Assembly (NCBI GenBank): GCA_032173965.1
Contig: CM063298.1
Coordinates: forward strand, 11,593,501 to 11,657,500
Direction of reading: 5' to 3'
Length of the DNA stretch: 64,000 bases
From: Sitta carolinensis
Lineage: Eukaryota; Chordata; Aves; Passeriformes; Sittidae
Part shown: one piece after another, positions 33,401 through 42,240 of the stretch
Layout of the letters: each line of letters starts with the position of its first letter
Position numbering within the stretch: position 1 is the first letter of the stretch
Notes under the pieces: generated by a model
Database searches by the model: none
Told to the model about the DNA's origin: nothing
The model's input: the letters and a program-made list of their open reading frames with translations, nothing else
Position numbers and translations under genes: made by a program

Positions 33401-36400
33401 ATGTCACGGCAGTTCATCCCTGAGGGGGACAGGATCCCTCCCGGAGCGGGGACAGCCGGGGCAGGGAAGAACCTCCAGGGGCAGAGCATGGCTGTGGTGC
33501 CCCACAAAGCCCCTGCCCTCCATGTCCTGACCAAAGACCCCCTTGACCCCAGCCCCAGCCACGAATATTTAATCACTATTTAATTACCAATGCGGCTTCC
33601 CTGATTTCTCCTTGCTCCAGCCTATAAATAGCTGCGCTGCTGGAGAGGGAGGCACAAACACCCGGCCAAGGCCGTCCCGTGCCAGCAGCACCGATTCCCA
33701 AGGGTGGCTCTGTCCCACATCCCACACGGACACGGGACAGTGCCCAGCTCCATCTCGGTCCTGCCGCTTCTCCCTCTGGTGCCTGGGAGAAAATTCCAGG
33801 TGCTCGAGCCCACAGAGCAGAGGGGAGGTTGGAGAGAGAGGTTCAGCCACAGCCCCGGGTAAAGCGCTGGGCATCCTCTGCGTTTGTGCTCCGAGATCCG
33901 GGCTGGATCCTGATCCAAGGCTGTCCCCGCCTTCTGCCGCCACCTGAGCCTCCCTGGGCACCCAGATCCCGCGGCTCAAACCCGGCAAACGGAGCCGCGG
34001 ATTTTTCCCGGTGCCTTTTTAGCCGGCGAGAAGCAAAACATCAAATATTGATATCCTCAAATCGCTGCTCAGCTCCCCCGGGAGACGGCTCCGGCTGCAA
34101 CCTCCAGCGCGGCGCCTCCTCCGCGCGTCCCCGGCGTGTCCTGCCCGCGGGTGACACGGTGCCACTCGGGCTGGAGCTGCTTCCCTGCATGCTGCTCCTC
34201 TGGGAACGCCGAGCGGAGCACAGCAAAATGGGGACGGAGTCCGCAAGGCAGAAAAGCCTCCTGTGCTCATCTCCCGCCACTTCCCGGCGGCGCTGGCATC
34301 CCTTCGGATCCCTCTGCTCCCGGCGCTTCCCTCGCCGGGGTCGCATCCCGGCCCCGCTTCCAGCCCGATTTAGCACCCGTGGAGAAGCCCCTGCCGAGCG
34401 CAGAGCCCGAGGCTGCTGGAGCAGGGACAAAACCCTCAGCCCGCCCCATGAATATTCCAGGTTGTCAGCGCTGCCTCTTTGCGAGGAGGATAAAAATATC
34501 CCCGGGGCTGCGGGGATCTGCCGGAGCCGAAATCCCAGGGGTTCTGCTGACAGCGAGTCACCGGCACCCCGAAGTGCCGAGGGGGAACCCAGCGATTTAC
34601 GGGGTGTCGTTCCCTCCCGCAGATCCCACCGGGAAAATCCCAGGCTGTGCTTTTATTTCCCTCTGCCCTTATTCCGTGCGAGCAGAAGAAAATGTCCTTT
34701 CTTGCCGGATATTCCCGCAGCACCAGGAACAAACCCTCGGTGTTTAAGGGCTTTGTCTGGGTGTCCCGGAGCCTGGCAAAGCCTCCCCGAGGCGACATCC
34801 AGCCCCAAGGGCCACCGGGGCCCCCGGCACGGGGACACAGCGTGCGATGCTCGGGAAGGTCGAGGAGGAAAATCCCAACCCCTGCGGTCCTCCCTCCGTT
34901 CAGCCCAAGGCGTCTCTGATTTAATTCCCATGGGAAAAACCCCCCACGGAGGCGATTCTGGGGAATTCCCAGCGCTGCAGGGCCGGAGGTGACGCCCCGG
35001 GACCACCGTCCCGCTGCCGGGAGCCAGGCGGCACCTCCCGGGGGGCGGAAAACTCTGTGCGGGAAACCTCGGCAGAACGCTCCACAGCCGCCCATCGGGT
35101 TCTCTTCCCCCTCTCCACCCCACAGAGATAAACATCCTTGCCCCTCACGGACTGGCACCGGAATTCTTCCCAAGGTTGGGTACCAAGGGTGGGGCTGGGC
35201 TGGGCTGAGCACCCCCAGCTGTTTCTGTCAAGTGAAATGACAAAAAAACCCCCTCAAACACAAAGTAAACTAAATCGATAAATTCAAAACAAAACGAAAC
35301 ACTAAAATAAAATAAAATATAAAATATAAAAATTAAAATAAAATAAAATAAAATAAAATAAAATAAAATAAAATAAAATAAAATAAAATAAAATAAAATA
35401 AAATAAAATAAAATAAAATAAAATAAAATAAAATAAATAAAATAAAATGAAAATAAAGCCCATGCTCGGGGCCCAGCAGAGGTCCCAACCTCCCACTCTG
35501 GCTCCTGTGGGAACTGCTGCTGTCCCCAGCAGGACCAGGGGCTCCGTGCTGGCTCCAAGAATCCAAGTGGAGCTGGGAAGGTCCCAGTGGTGGCACTCGA
35601 GCTCCAGACCAGATTTAGAAAGGACAGTCACTTTCTCACCTAACTCTGGCCCCAACCCCAACCTTGATCCTACCCTGACCCAATAATTCCCTGGTTCTGA
35701 TCCTTATCCTGAACTGATCCTGTCCTTAACCTTGACTTTAACCCTAAGCCTGTCCCTGAGCCTTACACTAACCCTAACTGGAACCCAGCCCTGACCCAGC
35801 CCTGGCCCTGACCCTGATCCCAACCCCGGCCCAAGCCCGGAGTGTCCTGCTCGCCTTGGTGCCTCTGGGGGCTCCTCTCAGGGACAAAGGGCTCCCACCT
35901 GTCCCCTCTGGCTCCCGCTGACCCTGCAGAGGGGCTGCTCTCTGTCCCCTCTCTCCTTCCCTTTTTTATGGAAACCACTCTACCTAAAGCAGGAAAAGCC
36001 CCAGGGGCTGGGACAGAGCCCGCAGGGTGACAGGGCAGCTGTGCCTGCTGTCCCCACTGTCCCTGCTGTCCCCGCTGTCCCACTGTCCCCACTGTCCCCA
36101 CTGTCCCCACTGTCCCTGCTGTCCCTGCTGTCCCCACTGTCCCCGCTGTCCCTGCTATCCCCACTGTCCCCACTGTCCCCACTGTCCCTGCTGTCCCCAC
36201 TGTCCCTGCTGTCCCCGCTGTCCCACTGTCCCCACTGTCCCCACTGTCCCTGCTGTCCCTGCTGTCCCACTGTCCCCACTGTCCCCACTGTCCCCACTGT
36301 CCCTGTTGTCCCTGCTGTCCCCACTGTCCCCGCTGTCCCTGCTATCCCCACTGTCCCCACTGTCCCCACTGTCCCTGCTGTCCCTGCTGTCCCCACTGTC

Positions 36401-39400
36401 CCCGCTGTCCCTGCTATCCCCACTGTCCCCACTGTCCCCACTGTCCCTGCTGTCCCTGCTGTCCCCACTGTCCCCGCTGTCCCTGCTATCCCCACTGTCC
36501 CCGCTGTCCCTGCTATCCCCACTGTCCCTGCTGTCCCCACTGTCCCTGTTATCCCTGCTGTCCCCACTGTCCCCGCTATCCCTGCTGTCCCCGCTGTCCC
36601 TGCTGTCCCACTGTCCCCGCTGTCCCTGCTGTCCCCGCTGTCCCACTGTCCCCACTGTCCCCACTGTCCCCACTGTCCCTGCTGTCCCTGCTGTCCCCAC
36701 TGTCCCCGCTGTCCCTGCTATCCCCACTGTCCCCACTGTCCCCACTGTCCCTGCTGTCCCTGCTGTCCCCACTGTCCCCGCTGTCCCTGCTATCCCCACT
36801 GTCCCCACTGTCCCCACTGTCCCTGCTGTCCCTGCTGTCCCCACTGTCCCCGCTGTCCCTGCTATCCCCACTGTCCCCGCTGTCCCTGCTATCCCCACTG
36901 TCCCTGCTGTCCCCACTGTCCCTGTTATCCCTGCTGTCCCCACTGTCCCCGCTATCCCTGCTGTCCCCACTGTCCCTGCTGTCCCACTGTCCCCGCTGTC
37001 CCTGCTGTCCCCGCTGTCCCACTGTCCCCACTGTCCCCGCTGTCCCAGCTGTCCCCTCTGTCCCAGCTGTCACAGCTGTCCCCGCTGTCCCACTGTCCCC
37101 ACTGTCCCCACTGTCCCCACTGTCCCCGCTATCCCTGCTGTCCCCACTGTCCCTGCTGTCCCACTGTCCCCGCTGTCCCTGCTGTCCCCGCTGTCCCACT
37201 GTCCCCACTGTCCCACCGTCCCTGCTGTCCCCACTCTCCCCACTGTCCCTACTGTCCCCACTGTCCCAGAATGAAGCAACGCCCCCAAGAGACATCCCCC
37301 GTGTGAGCACAGCCTCAGCCCGCGGCAGGATCCGTCCCAGTGATCCCCATCCCCACACTCAGGGCGCTGGCACAGCGGGGTTTGGTGACAAGGGGGAGGG
37401 GACGCCCCTCGGAGCCCCAGAGCTTGTGCTGCTTGTCCCCCAGAGAGCCTCTTGCAGGGAGACAAAACACCAGGGTTTTACTATTCTTCCTTATTTCCAT
37501 TTATTATCCCTTATTTCCATTAATTATTCCTCAGCTCTGTTAATCATCCCTCATTTCTATGTATTATTCCACATTTCCATGTATTATTTCCCCCTTCCCT
37601 TTATTTTTCCCTATTTTCATCAGTTTATTCCTTATTTCCATCTATTATTCCCTATTTTTATCTATTATTCCCTATTTCTGTCTATTTTCCCCTAACCCCC
37701 TCTATTTTTCCCGATTCCTGGCTCTCTGGAGGCTGCTCAGGACTCCACAGTGGGACAAACACGTCAAGGCGGGACCAGCGGAGGCGGGATGAGAACACGG
37801 ATGCTCTGCGAGCTCCAGCCAAGCCCTGAGGACGCTCCGGGTGCCCCATCCCTGGGAAGGGGGGCCGCACCCCCCGCTGGCCCTGGGCACCTCCAGGGCC
37901 CCCAGCACACCCCTCAAGAGGATTGCGGGGTTCAGGCGAGGGCACCGCGGGGCGCTCGGGGGATGTGGGAGGGAGGAGGGAAGGATGCTCCGGAGGAGCA
38001 TCTGGAGCCGGGGCGGGGGCAGTGCCCAGGCCGGGCTGGGGACTCCCCCCCGGGCAGCCCCCGATCCCAGAGGGTGGGACTGTGTCCAACCCACCCGGAG
38101 GGGCTGGAGAGGGAACGTGGGAAAATCCCCCCTTCTGTCCCTGGAGCAGCCTCGCCACTGCTCCCAGGGAGGCACTGCCGGCCCCGCAGCACAGCCCCAC
38201 AGTGCGATCCCACAGCCACATTCCCTGTGCCACAGTGCGATCCCACAGCCACATTCCCTGTGCCACAGCCCCACAGCGCGATCCCACAGCCACATTCCCT
38301 GTGCCACAGCCCCACAGCACGATCCCAGAGCCACATTCCCTGTGCCACAGCCCCACAGTGTTATCCCAACACCACATTCCCTGTGCCACAGCCCCACAGT
38401 GCGATCCCACAGCCACATTCCCTGTGCCACAGCCCCACAGTGCGATCCCACAGCCACATTCCCTGTGCCACAGCCCCACAGTGCGATCCCACAGCCACAT
38501 TCCCTGTGCCACAGTGCGATCCCACAGCCACATTCCCTGTGCCACAGCCCCACAGCGCGATCCCACAGCCACATTCCCTGTGCCACAGCCCCACAGCACG
38601 ATCCCAGAGCCACATTCCCTGTGCCACAGCCCCACAGTGTTATCCCAACACCACATTCCCTGTGCCACAGCCCCACAGTGCGATCCCACAGCCACATTCC
38701 CTGTGCCACAGCCCCACAGTGCGATCCCACAGCCACATTCCCTGTGCCACAGCCCCACAGTGCGATCCCACAGCCACATTCCCTGTGCCACAGCCCCACA
38801 GCGCGATCCCACAGCCACATTCCCTGTGCCACAGCCCCACAGTGCGATCCCACAGCCACATTCCCTGTGCCACAGCCCCACAGTGCGATCCCACAGCCAC
38901 ATTCCCTGTGCCACAGCCCCACAGCGCGATCCCAGAGCCACATTCCCTGTGCCACAGCCCCACAGTGCGATCCCACAGCCACATTCCCTGTGCCACAGCC
39001 CCACAGCGCGATCCCACAGCCACATTCCCTGTGCCACAGCCCCACAGCGCGATCCCACAGCCACATTCCCTGTGCCACAGCCCCACAGCACGATCCCAGA
39101 GCCACATTCCCTATGCCACAGCCCCACGGCGCGATCCCACAGCCACATTCCCTGTGCCACAGCCCCACAGCACGATCCCAGAGCCACATTCCCTGTGCCA
39201 CAGCCCCACAGTGTTATCCCAACACCACATTCCCTGTGCCACAGCCCCACAGTGTTATCCCAACACCACATTCCCTGTGCCACAGCCCCACAGTGCGATC
39301 CCACAGCCACATTCCCTGTGCCACAGCCCCACAGTGCGATCCCACAGCCACATTCCCTGTGCCACAGCCCCACAGGCGATCCCACAGCCACATTCCCTGT

Positions 39401-41690
39401 GCCACAGCCCCACAGCGCGATCCCACAGCCACATTCCCTGTGCCACAGCCCCACAGTGCGATCCCACAGCCACATTCCCTGTGCCACAGCCCCACAGTGC
39501 GATCCCACAGCCACATTCCCTGTGCCACAGCCCCACAGCGCGATCCCAGAGCCACATTCCCTGTGCCACAGCCCCACAGTGCGATCCCACAGCCACATTC
39601 CCTGTGCCACAGCCCCACAGCGCGATCCCACAGCCACATTCCCTGTGCCACAGCCCCACAGCGCGATCCCACAGCCACATTCCCTGTGCCACAGCCCCAC
39701 AGCACGATCCCAGAGCCACATTCCCTATGCCACAGCCCCACGGCGCGATCCCACAGCCACATTCCCTGTGCCACAGCCCCACAGCACGATCCCAGAGCCA
39801 CATTCCCTGTGCCACAGCCCCACAGTGTTATCCCAACACCACATTCCCTGTGCCACAGCCCCACAGTGTTATCCCAACACCACATTCCCTGTGCCACAGC
39901 CCCACAGCGTGATCCCAGAGCCACATTCCCTGTGCCACAGCCCCACAGCGTGATCCCAACACCACATTCCCTGTGCCACAGCCCCACAGCGTGATCCCAG
40001 AGCCACATTCCCTGTGCCACAGCCCCACAGCGCGATCCCAGAGCCACATTCCCTGTGCTACAGCCCCACAGCACGATCCCAGAGCCACATTCCCTATGCC
40101 ACAGCCCCACGGTGCGATCCCAGAGCCACATTCCCTGTGCCACAGCCCCACGGCGTGATCCCAGAGCCACACTCCCTGTGCCATAGCCCCACAGCGTGAT
40201 CCCAGAGCCACACTCCCTGTGCCATAGCCCCACAGTGTGATCCCAGAGCCACACTCCCTGTGCCATAGCCCCACAGTGTGATCCCAGAGCCACACTCCTT
40301 GTGCCACACTCCCTGTGCCACACTCCCTGTGCCACACTCCCGTGCCACGATCCCACAGCACACTCTGGCACCACAGCCCCATGCTCACACTGCACATTCC
40401 CACCCCGGGCTCCCGGAGCTCCCAGCCGCCTTCCCTCCTCACCGTTCCCGGCGCTGCCGCAGCCCCGGAGCCGCGGCCGGCGCAGTCCCAGCGCGCTCGG
40501 GGCGCTCCCCCCGCCCGGCCGGGCAGCCCGAGCACCGGGATGCGCCCCCGGCCCCACGGGGGAGGCGGGGGGGACCGGCAGGAGCCCCGGGGATGCCGAG
40601 GGGTGGCGGAGCCGCCGCTCCAGCTGTGCCAGTGCCCCAGTGCCGCGATGGAAAGGGAAAATAAATAAATCCTTTTCCCGCCCCCCCCCCCCCCCCCCCC
40701 CCCCCGCAAAATCTCCAGGAATTACACAACAGTCACCATCAAACCCAGGCCTGGCCGTGCACCGGCACACACGGCATTCCCGTGGGCATTCCCGTGGGCA
40801 CGGCTCCGGCTCCAGAACCGCAGAGTGCCCCCGGCCCCAGGGCCAGCAGAGCCACCCAGGGGTGCTGGGAGGCAGGGCAGTGGGGCACCCCACAGCATGG
40901 GGGCTGGGGGCCCGGGGGGTGTCCCCACAGCCTTGGGACGGGCAGGACACGGGGAGAGACAAGGGTCAGTGGGTAAAGGGGGCAGGGAGTGGGGCAGGGC
41001 AGGTGTAGGGGGACAGGCAGGGGTTAACTGGCAGGGGAGCAGGCAGGGAATGGGCCAGAAGGACGTAAGGGGTGGGTAGGGGGGCATTGGGGCAGGCAGA
41101 GAACAGGGAGGGGGGCACGGTGAGGACAGAGGGTGCCAGGGCTCTGGCAGGGAGCAGGGAAAGGGGCACACAGGGAGCACGAAGGCTGTAGGGTGGGCAG
41201 GGAGCGGGATCGGGGCCAGTGGGACAAGCAGGGCTCGGGCAGGGAAGCAGGCAGGGAGCAGGGGCAGTGGGGCAGGCAGGGAGCGGCCTCTGCGAGTGGC
41301 AGGGGGGCGGGCAGGAGGTGGCGGTGGCACAGGTGCAGCATCAGGGCAGGAAGGGAGGAGGGGCAGGCAGGGAGCGGGCAGAGCGTGGGGTGAGGGCAGT
41401 GAGGCTGCCAGAGTGCAGGCAGGGAGAAGGAGCAGTGGGGCAGGGAGTAGGAGCACTGGGGCAGGCAGGACACGGGACTGGGGCCGCGGGGCCGGCAGGG
41501 AGCTGGGAACGGGCAGGTGCGGGTGCGGGAGCAGGCAGGGTGCGGATGGGGGCTGTGGGCAGGGCTGGGCTGGGCAGGGTCCGTCCCCACCCTCCTCCCT
41601 TCCCATCCCACCCCACCCCATCCCATCCCATCCCTACCTGCCCACGGTCTGGTTGGCGAGCTGGCGCATGCGGTTGAATTGCTTCTTCAT
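18480..41690 (-). CDS. ARHGAP44: Rho GTPase-activating protein 44 (RICH2), 21 exons, frame broken twice in exon 20
   Basis: A BAR plus RhoGAP protein; the family stimulates GTP hydrolysis by Rac1/Cdc42 and shapes membranes and dendritic spines. Exons 1 to 21 (- strand): 41690-41638, 31292-31253, 30892-30788, 30705-30629, 30148-30037, 29765-29689, 29041-28924, 28357-28289, 27799-27718, 26858-26731, 26553-26442, 25742-25661, 25372-25292, 25215-25102, 24803-24712, 24492-24312, 23701-23684, 23425-23204, 20610-20537, 20447-20120, 18625-18480. The N-terminus MKKQFNRMRQLANQTVG and the BAR region (about residues 14-246) are near-identical to mammals. RhoGAP follows (about 255-445), with the arginine finger in GLFR at Arg291. 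A proline-rich tail ends ESTAL, a class I PDZ ligand; Shank PDZ binding is known for mammalian RICH2. Exon 17 is an 18-nt microexon encoding LRKIQ. Exon 20 starts in frame (KKLAPIPP) but needs two single-base insertions to reach PKARPRPALPPP and the exon 21 phase. Predicted length is about 770 aa against 818 in human. Confidence 0.95.
18970..19205. repeat. Tandem repeat (GGATATTGCCCAGTGATATT) in ARHGAP44 intron 20
   Basis: Several units, roughly 20 to 57 bp, made of CAGGGATATTGCCCAGTGAT and ATTTCTCAGGGACTTTGCCC. Open frames through it are repeat-derived. One early unit includes CAGGGACAGGGCCC. Confidence 0.85.
19650..20095. repeat. Degenerate CACCTTCCTGGGG repeat in ARHGAP44 intron 20
   Basis: Loosely repeated units of about 30-45 bp contain TGTCACCTTCCTGGGGACA or variants such as CACCTTCCGGGGCACAG. 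Copies are strongly diverged. The array stops about 25 bp from the exon 20 donor, and the long Pro/Ser/His frames here are not genes. Confidence 0.7.
20721..20736. repeat. Poly(G) tract in ARHGAP44 intron 18
   Basis: About 16 consecutive G residues followed by A/G-rich DNA. The length is likely unreliable in the assembly. Confidence 0.85.
20740..21090. repeat. Purine tract with (GGAAA)n microsatellite
   Basis: A pure-purine + strand begins as GGGAAAAGGGAAAGAC-like units and becomes a near-perfect (AAAGG)n pentanucleotide run at about 20934-21078. Long all-purine/all-pyrimidine runs can form triplex DNA. The Phe/Ser/Leu-rich frames on the - strand are artefacts. Confidence 0.92.
21095..21410. 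repeat. A-rich low-complexity segment
   Basis: AAAAT, AAATTAAAA and finally (GAA)n at about 21378-21410. No gene signal. It separates the GGAAA microsatellite from the next minisatellite. Confidence 0.85.
21565..22410. repeat. 22-24 bp minisatellite (GGGGGACAGAGCCCGGGACAGC)
   Basis: About 36 tandem copies with core GGGGACAGAGCCCGGGACAG and single-base length differences between copies. Since the unit is not a fixed multiple of three, frames of 280-487 residues stay open on both strands. These are artefacts inside ARHGAP44 intron 18. The GGGACAG core is shared with other arrays. Confidence 0.93.
22949..23125. repeat. 51-bp tandem repeat, about 3.3 copies
   Basis: Copies begin GGGGCTGCTGAGCATCCTCT at 22949, 23000, 23051 and 23102, an exact 51-bp spacing with almost no divergence, suggesting recent expansion. 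The array lies within 80 bp of the ARHGAP44 exon 18 donor (on the intron 18 side). Confidence 0.92.
24840..25080. repeat. CAGGATTCCCAG minisatellite in ARHGAP44 intron 14
   Basis: About 20 copies of a 12-bp unit (CAGGATTCCCAG), some with AAGGATTCC inserts giving 18-24 bp steps. It fills most of the intron between exons 15 and 14. Confidence 0.92.
27350..27545 (-). mobile_element. CR1-type LINE 3' fragment (- strand)
   Basis: On the + strand the interval reads ACAGAATCCCAGAAGAGTTT, GGGTTGGAAGGGATCC, CACTGTCCCAGGCTGCTCC, CAGTGTCCAGCGTGGCCTGG and GGCCTGCCCACCCTCAC, i.e. the CR1 3' end in reverse orientation. It lies in ARHGAP44 intron 9 (the 26859-27717 gap). Confidence 0.85.
27800..28275. repeat. 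GGGGACAGGGCA minisatellite in ARHGAP44 intron 8
   Basis: About 35 copies of a 12-14 bp unit (GGGGACAGGGCATG, AGGGACAGGGCACA) with periodic ACACCACAGCAT inserts that mark a higher-order repeat. It nearly fills the intron between exons 9 and 8. Frames of 160-435 residues through it on both strands are artefacts. Confidence 0.93.
30164..30225. repeat. Short GGGACAG repeat in ARHGAP44 intron 4
   Basis: GGGGACAGGGGACAGGGGAG and similar units repeat four or five times, next to the exon 5 acceptor side of ARHGAP44. This is a small member of the GGGACAG-core group. Confidence 0.8.
30355..30620. repeat. AT microsatellite then CCCAGCTCATC repeat, ARHGAP44 intron 4
   Basis: TATATTTTATATTATATAT and AATAGAATAGAATAGAA units run from 30365 to 30540. 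They are followed by CCCAGCACATTCCCAGCTCA units to about 30620, next to the exon 4 donor. Confidence 0.88.
30900..31165. repeat. ATCCCACCACCCCGGG minisatellite in ARHGAP44 intron 2
   Basis: About 16 copies of a 16-bp unit (CCGGGATCCCACCACC or CCGGGATCCCATCACC) with a few short units. It occupies most of the intron between exons 3 and 2. Reading frames here are repeat-derived. Confidence 0.92.
31293..35285. other. ARHGAP44 intron 1, 5'-distal part, without recognisable exons
   Basis: No conserved coding exon is visible. AT-rich DNA at about 31860-32160 includes AAATTTAAAAAAATTAAATT. At 33560-33635 there is an AATATTTAATCACTATTTAA segment followed by CCTATAAATAGCTGC, a TATA-like sequence on the + strand. 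The rest is ordinary intron sequence. Introns of neuronal genes often hold enhancers, but none can be identified here. Confidence 0.5.
35295..35455. repeat. (AAAAT)n pentanucleotide microsatellite
   Basis: About 30 near-perfect AAAAT/TAAAA copies in ARHGAP44 intron 1. Tyr/Phe/Ile-rich frames on the - strand are artefacts. Confidence 0.95.
35640..35835. repeat. Degenerate CCCTAA-like (telomere-like) hexamer tract
   Basis: Roughly six-base units such as CCTGAC, CCTGAT, CTTAAC, CCCAAC recur, with short exact telomeric stretches TAACCCTAAG at 35740 and CTAACCCTAAC at 35768. Divergence is high. It lies inside ARHGAP44 intron 1, between the AAAAT microsatellite and the CTGTCCC array. Confidence 0.6.
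36035..37275. repeat. 1.2-kb minisatellite of 9-bp CTGTCCCCA-type units with 72-bp higher order
   Basis: About 135 copies of a 9-bp unit (ACTGTCCCC, GCTGTCCCT, GCTATCCCC). The marker variant GCTATCCC recurs at 36341, 36413 and 36485 and again at 36717, 36789 and 36861, i.e. a 72-bp period of eight units, and a block of about 376 bp is duplicated. The 9-bp period keeps frames open on both strands (195-421 residues of Cys/Pro/His or Gly/Thr/Val repeats), none of which should be called genes. Confidence 0.95.
37480..37705. repeat. AT/pyrimidine repeat (CTTATTTCCATTTATTATTC)
   Basis: Degenerate units of about 20 bp, TTATTTCCATTAATTATTCC and variants, repeat about ten times in ARHGAP44 intron 1. 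Confidence 0.85.
38191..40330. repeat. 2.1-kb 41-bp minisatellite with higher-order structure
   Basis: About 52 copies of a 41-bp unit containing CACAGCCCCACAGTGCGATC followed by CCACAGCCACATTCCCTGTG. Variant units (GTGTTATCCCAACACC, GCACGATCCCAGAGCC, CTATGCC, and a 33-bp short unit) mark blocks: the short unit recurs after 279 bp (38226 and 38505), and the CTATG variant recurs at 39111, 39725 and 40094 (614 and 369 bp). Because 41 is not a multiple of three, every frame cycles through the unit, giving stop-free frames up to 720 residues on both strands, the longest in the window. It lies in ARHGAP44 intron 1. Confidence 0.96.
40678..40706. repeat. Poly(C) homopolymer in ARHGAP44 intron 1
   Basis: More than 20 consecutive C residues, followed by GCAAAATCTCC. 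The assembled length is unreliable. Confidence 0.88.
40960..41625. repeat. Degenerate GGGGCAGGCAGGGAG repeat near ARHGAP44 exon 1
   Basis: Loosely tandem, G-rich units (GGGGCAGGCAGGGAGCAGG and variants) run up to the exon 1 donor. Pro/Leu/Cys-rich frames on the - strand are artefacts. Confidence 0.7.
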
Positions 41691-41960
41691 GGTGACGGCG
41701 CTGCGGGCGGTGCGGGCCGGCAGCGGGCCGGGGGCCGCGGGCCGCCCCTCCCGCATCCCCGCCCGGCGCCGAGCCGGGCCGGGCCGAGCCGAGCCGAGCC
41801 GGGCCGAGCGGGCCCCGCCGCCCCTGCGCCTCTCCGCGCCTCCGCCTGCGCTCCGCGCCCCCCGCACCGCCCCGCACCGCCCCCGGCCGCGGCGGCCATG
41901 GGAAATGTAGTCCGGGGCCGCCCGCCCCGGCGGGCTCTCCGGGCCGGGGGTGGGTCTTGG
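41691..41960 (-). promoter_or_regulatory. ARHGAP44: CpG island / promoter of ARHGAP44
   Basis: Very high G+C and dense CpG lie immediately upstream (on the - strand) of the ARHGAP44 ATG at 41690-41688. A GCCGAGCCGAGCCGAGCCG repeat is at about 41760-41815, and GGGAAATGTAGTCC at 41899-41912 resembles a ZNF143/SBS-type promoter motif (ACTACAATTCCC family) and is a plausible core element. The exact start site is unknown. Confidence 0.65.
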
Positions 41961-41979
41961 AGCGAGCCTGGAGCCGGGC

Positions 41980-42240
41980 ATCCCCCGCAGCATCCCCTGA
42001 CTTCCCCCGGCATCCCTGGGCGTGGCCCCGGCATCCCCCCGGCATCCCTCAGCATCCCTCGACATGGCCTCGGCATCACCTGGCGTGCCCCCGGCATCCC
42101 TCTGGCACGCCCAGCGTCACCTGGCATCCCCTCGGGTCCCGTGACGCGGCCCCAGCGCCTCTCCAGCAGCCCTGGCATCCGCCCGGCATCACCTCGGCGT
42201 CCCTCGGCACGGCCCCGCATCCCCCGGCATCTCCTGGCGG
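41980..42240. repeat. CCCGGCATCC degenerate repeat
   Basis: Short units such as CCCGGCATCCCTCAGCATCC and TCGGCATCACCTGGCGTGCC repeat with much variation upstream of ARHGAP44. No coding role is apparent. Confidence 0.75.

Noticed and set aside
36027..37306. Cys-Pro-His or Gly-Thr-Val repeat proteins of about 420 residues
   Set aside because: Products of a 9-bp tandem repeat read in different frames; opposite strands are equally open.
37682..39994. Very long reading frames (up to 720 residues) on both strands, apparently large repetitive proteins
   Set aside because: They are generated by the 41-bp minisatellite, whose length is not a multiple of three, so every frame cycles through the same stop-free unit. 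They lie in ARHGAP44 intron 1 and have no unique sequence.
38191..40330. CRISPR-like array of regular repeats
   Set aside because: Units are contiguous 41-bp copies with point variants and no unique spacers, and the context is a vertebrate intron with spliced genes.
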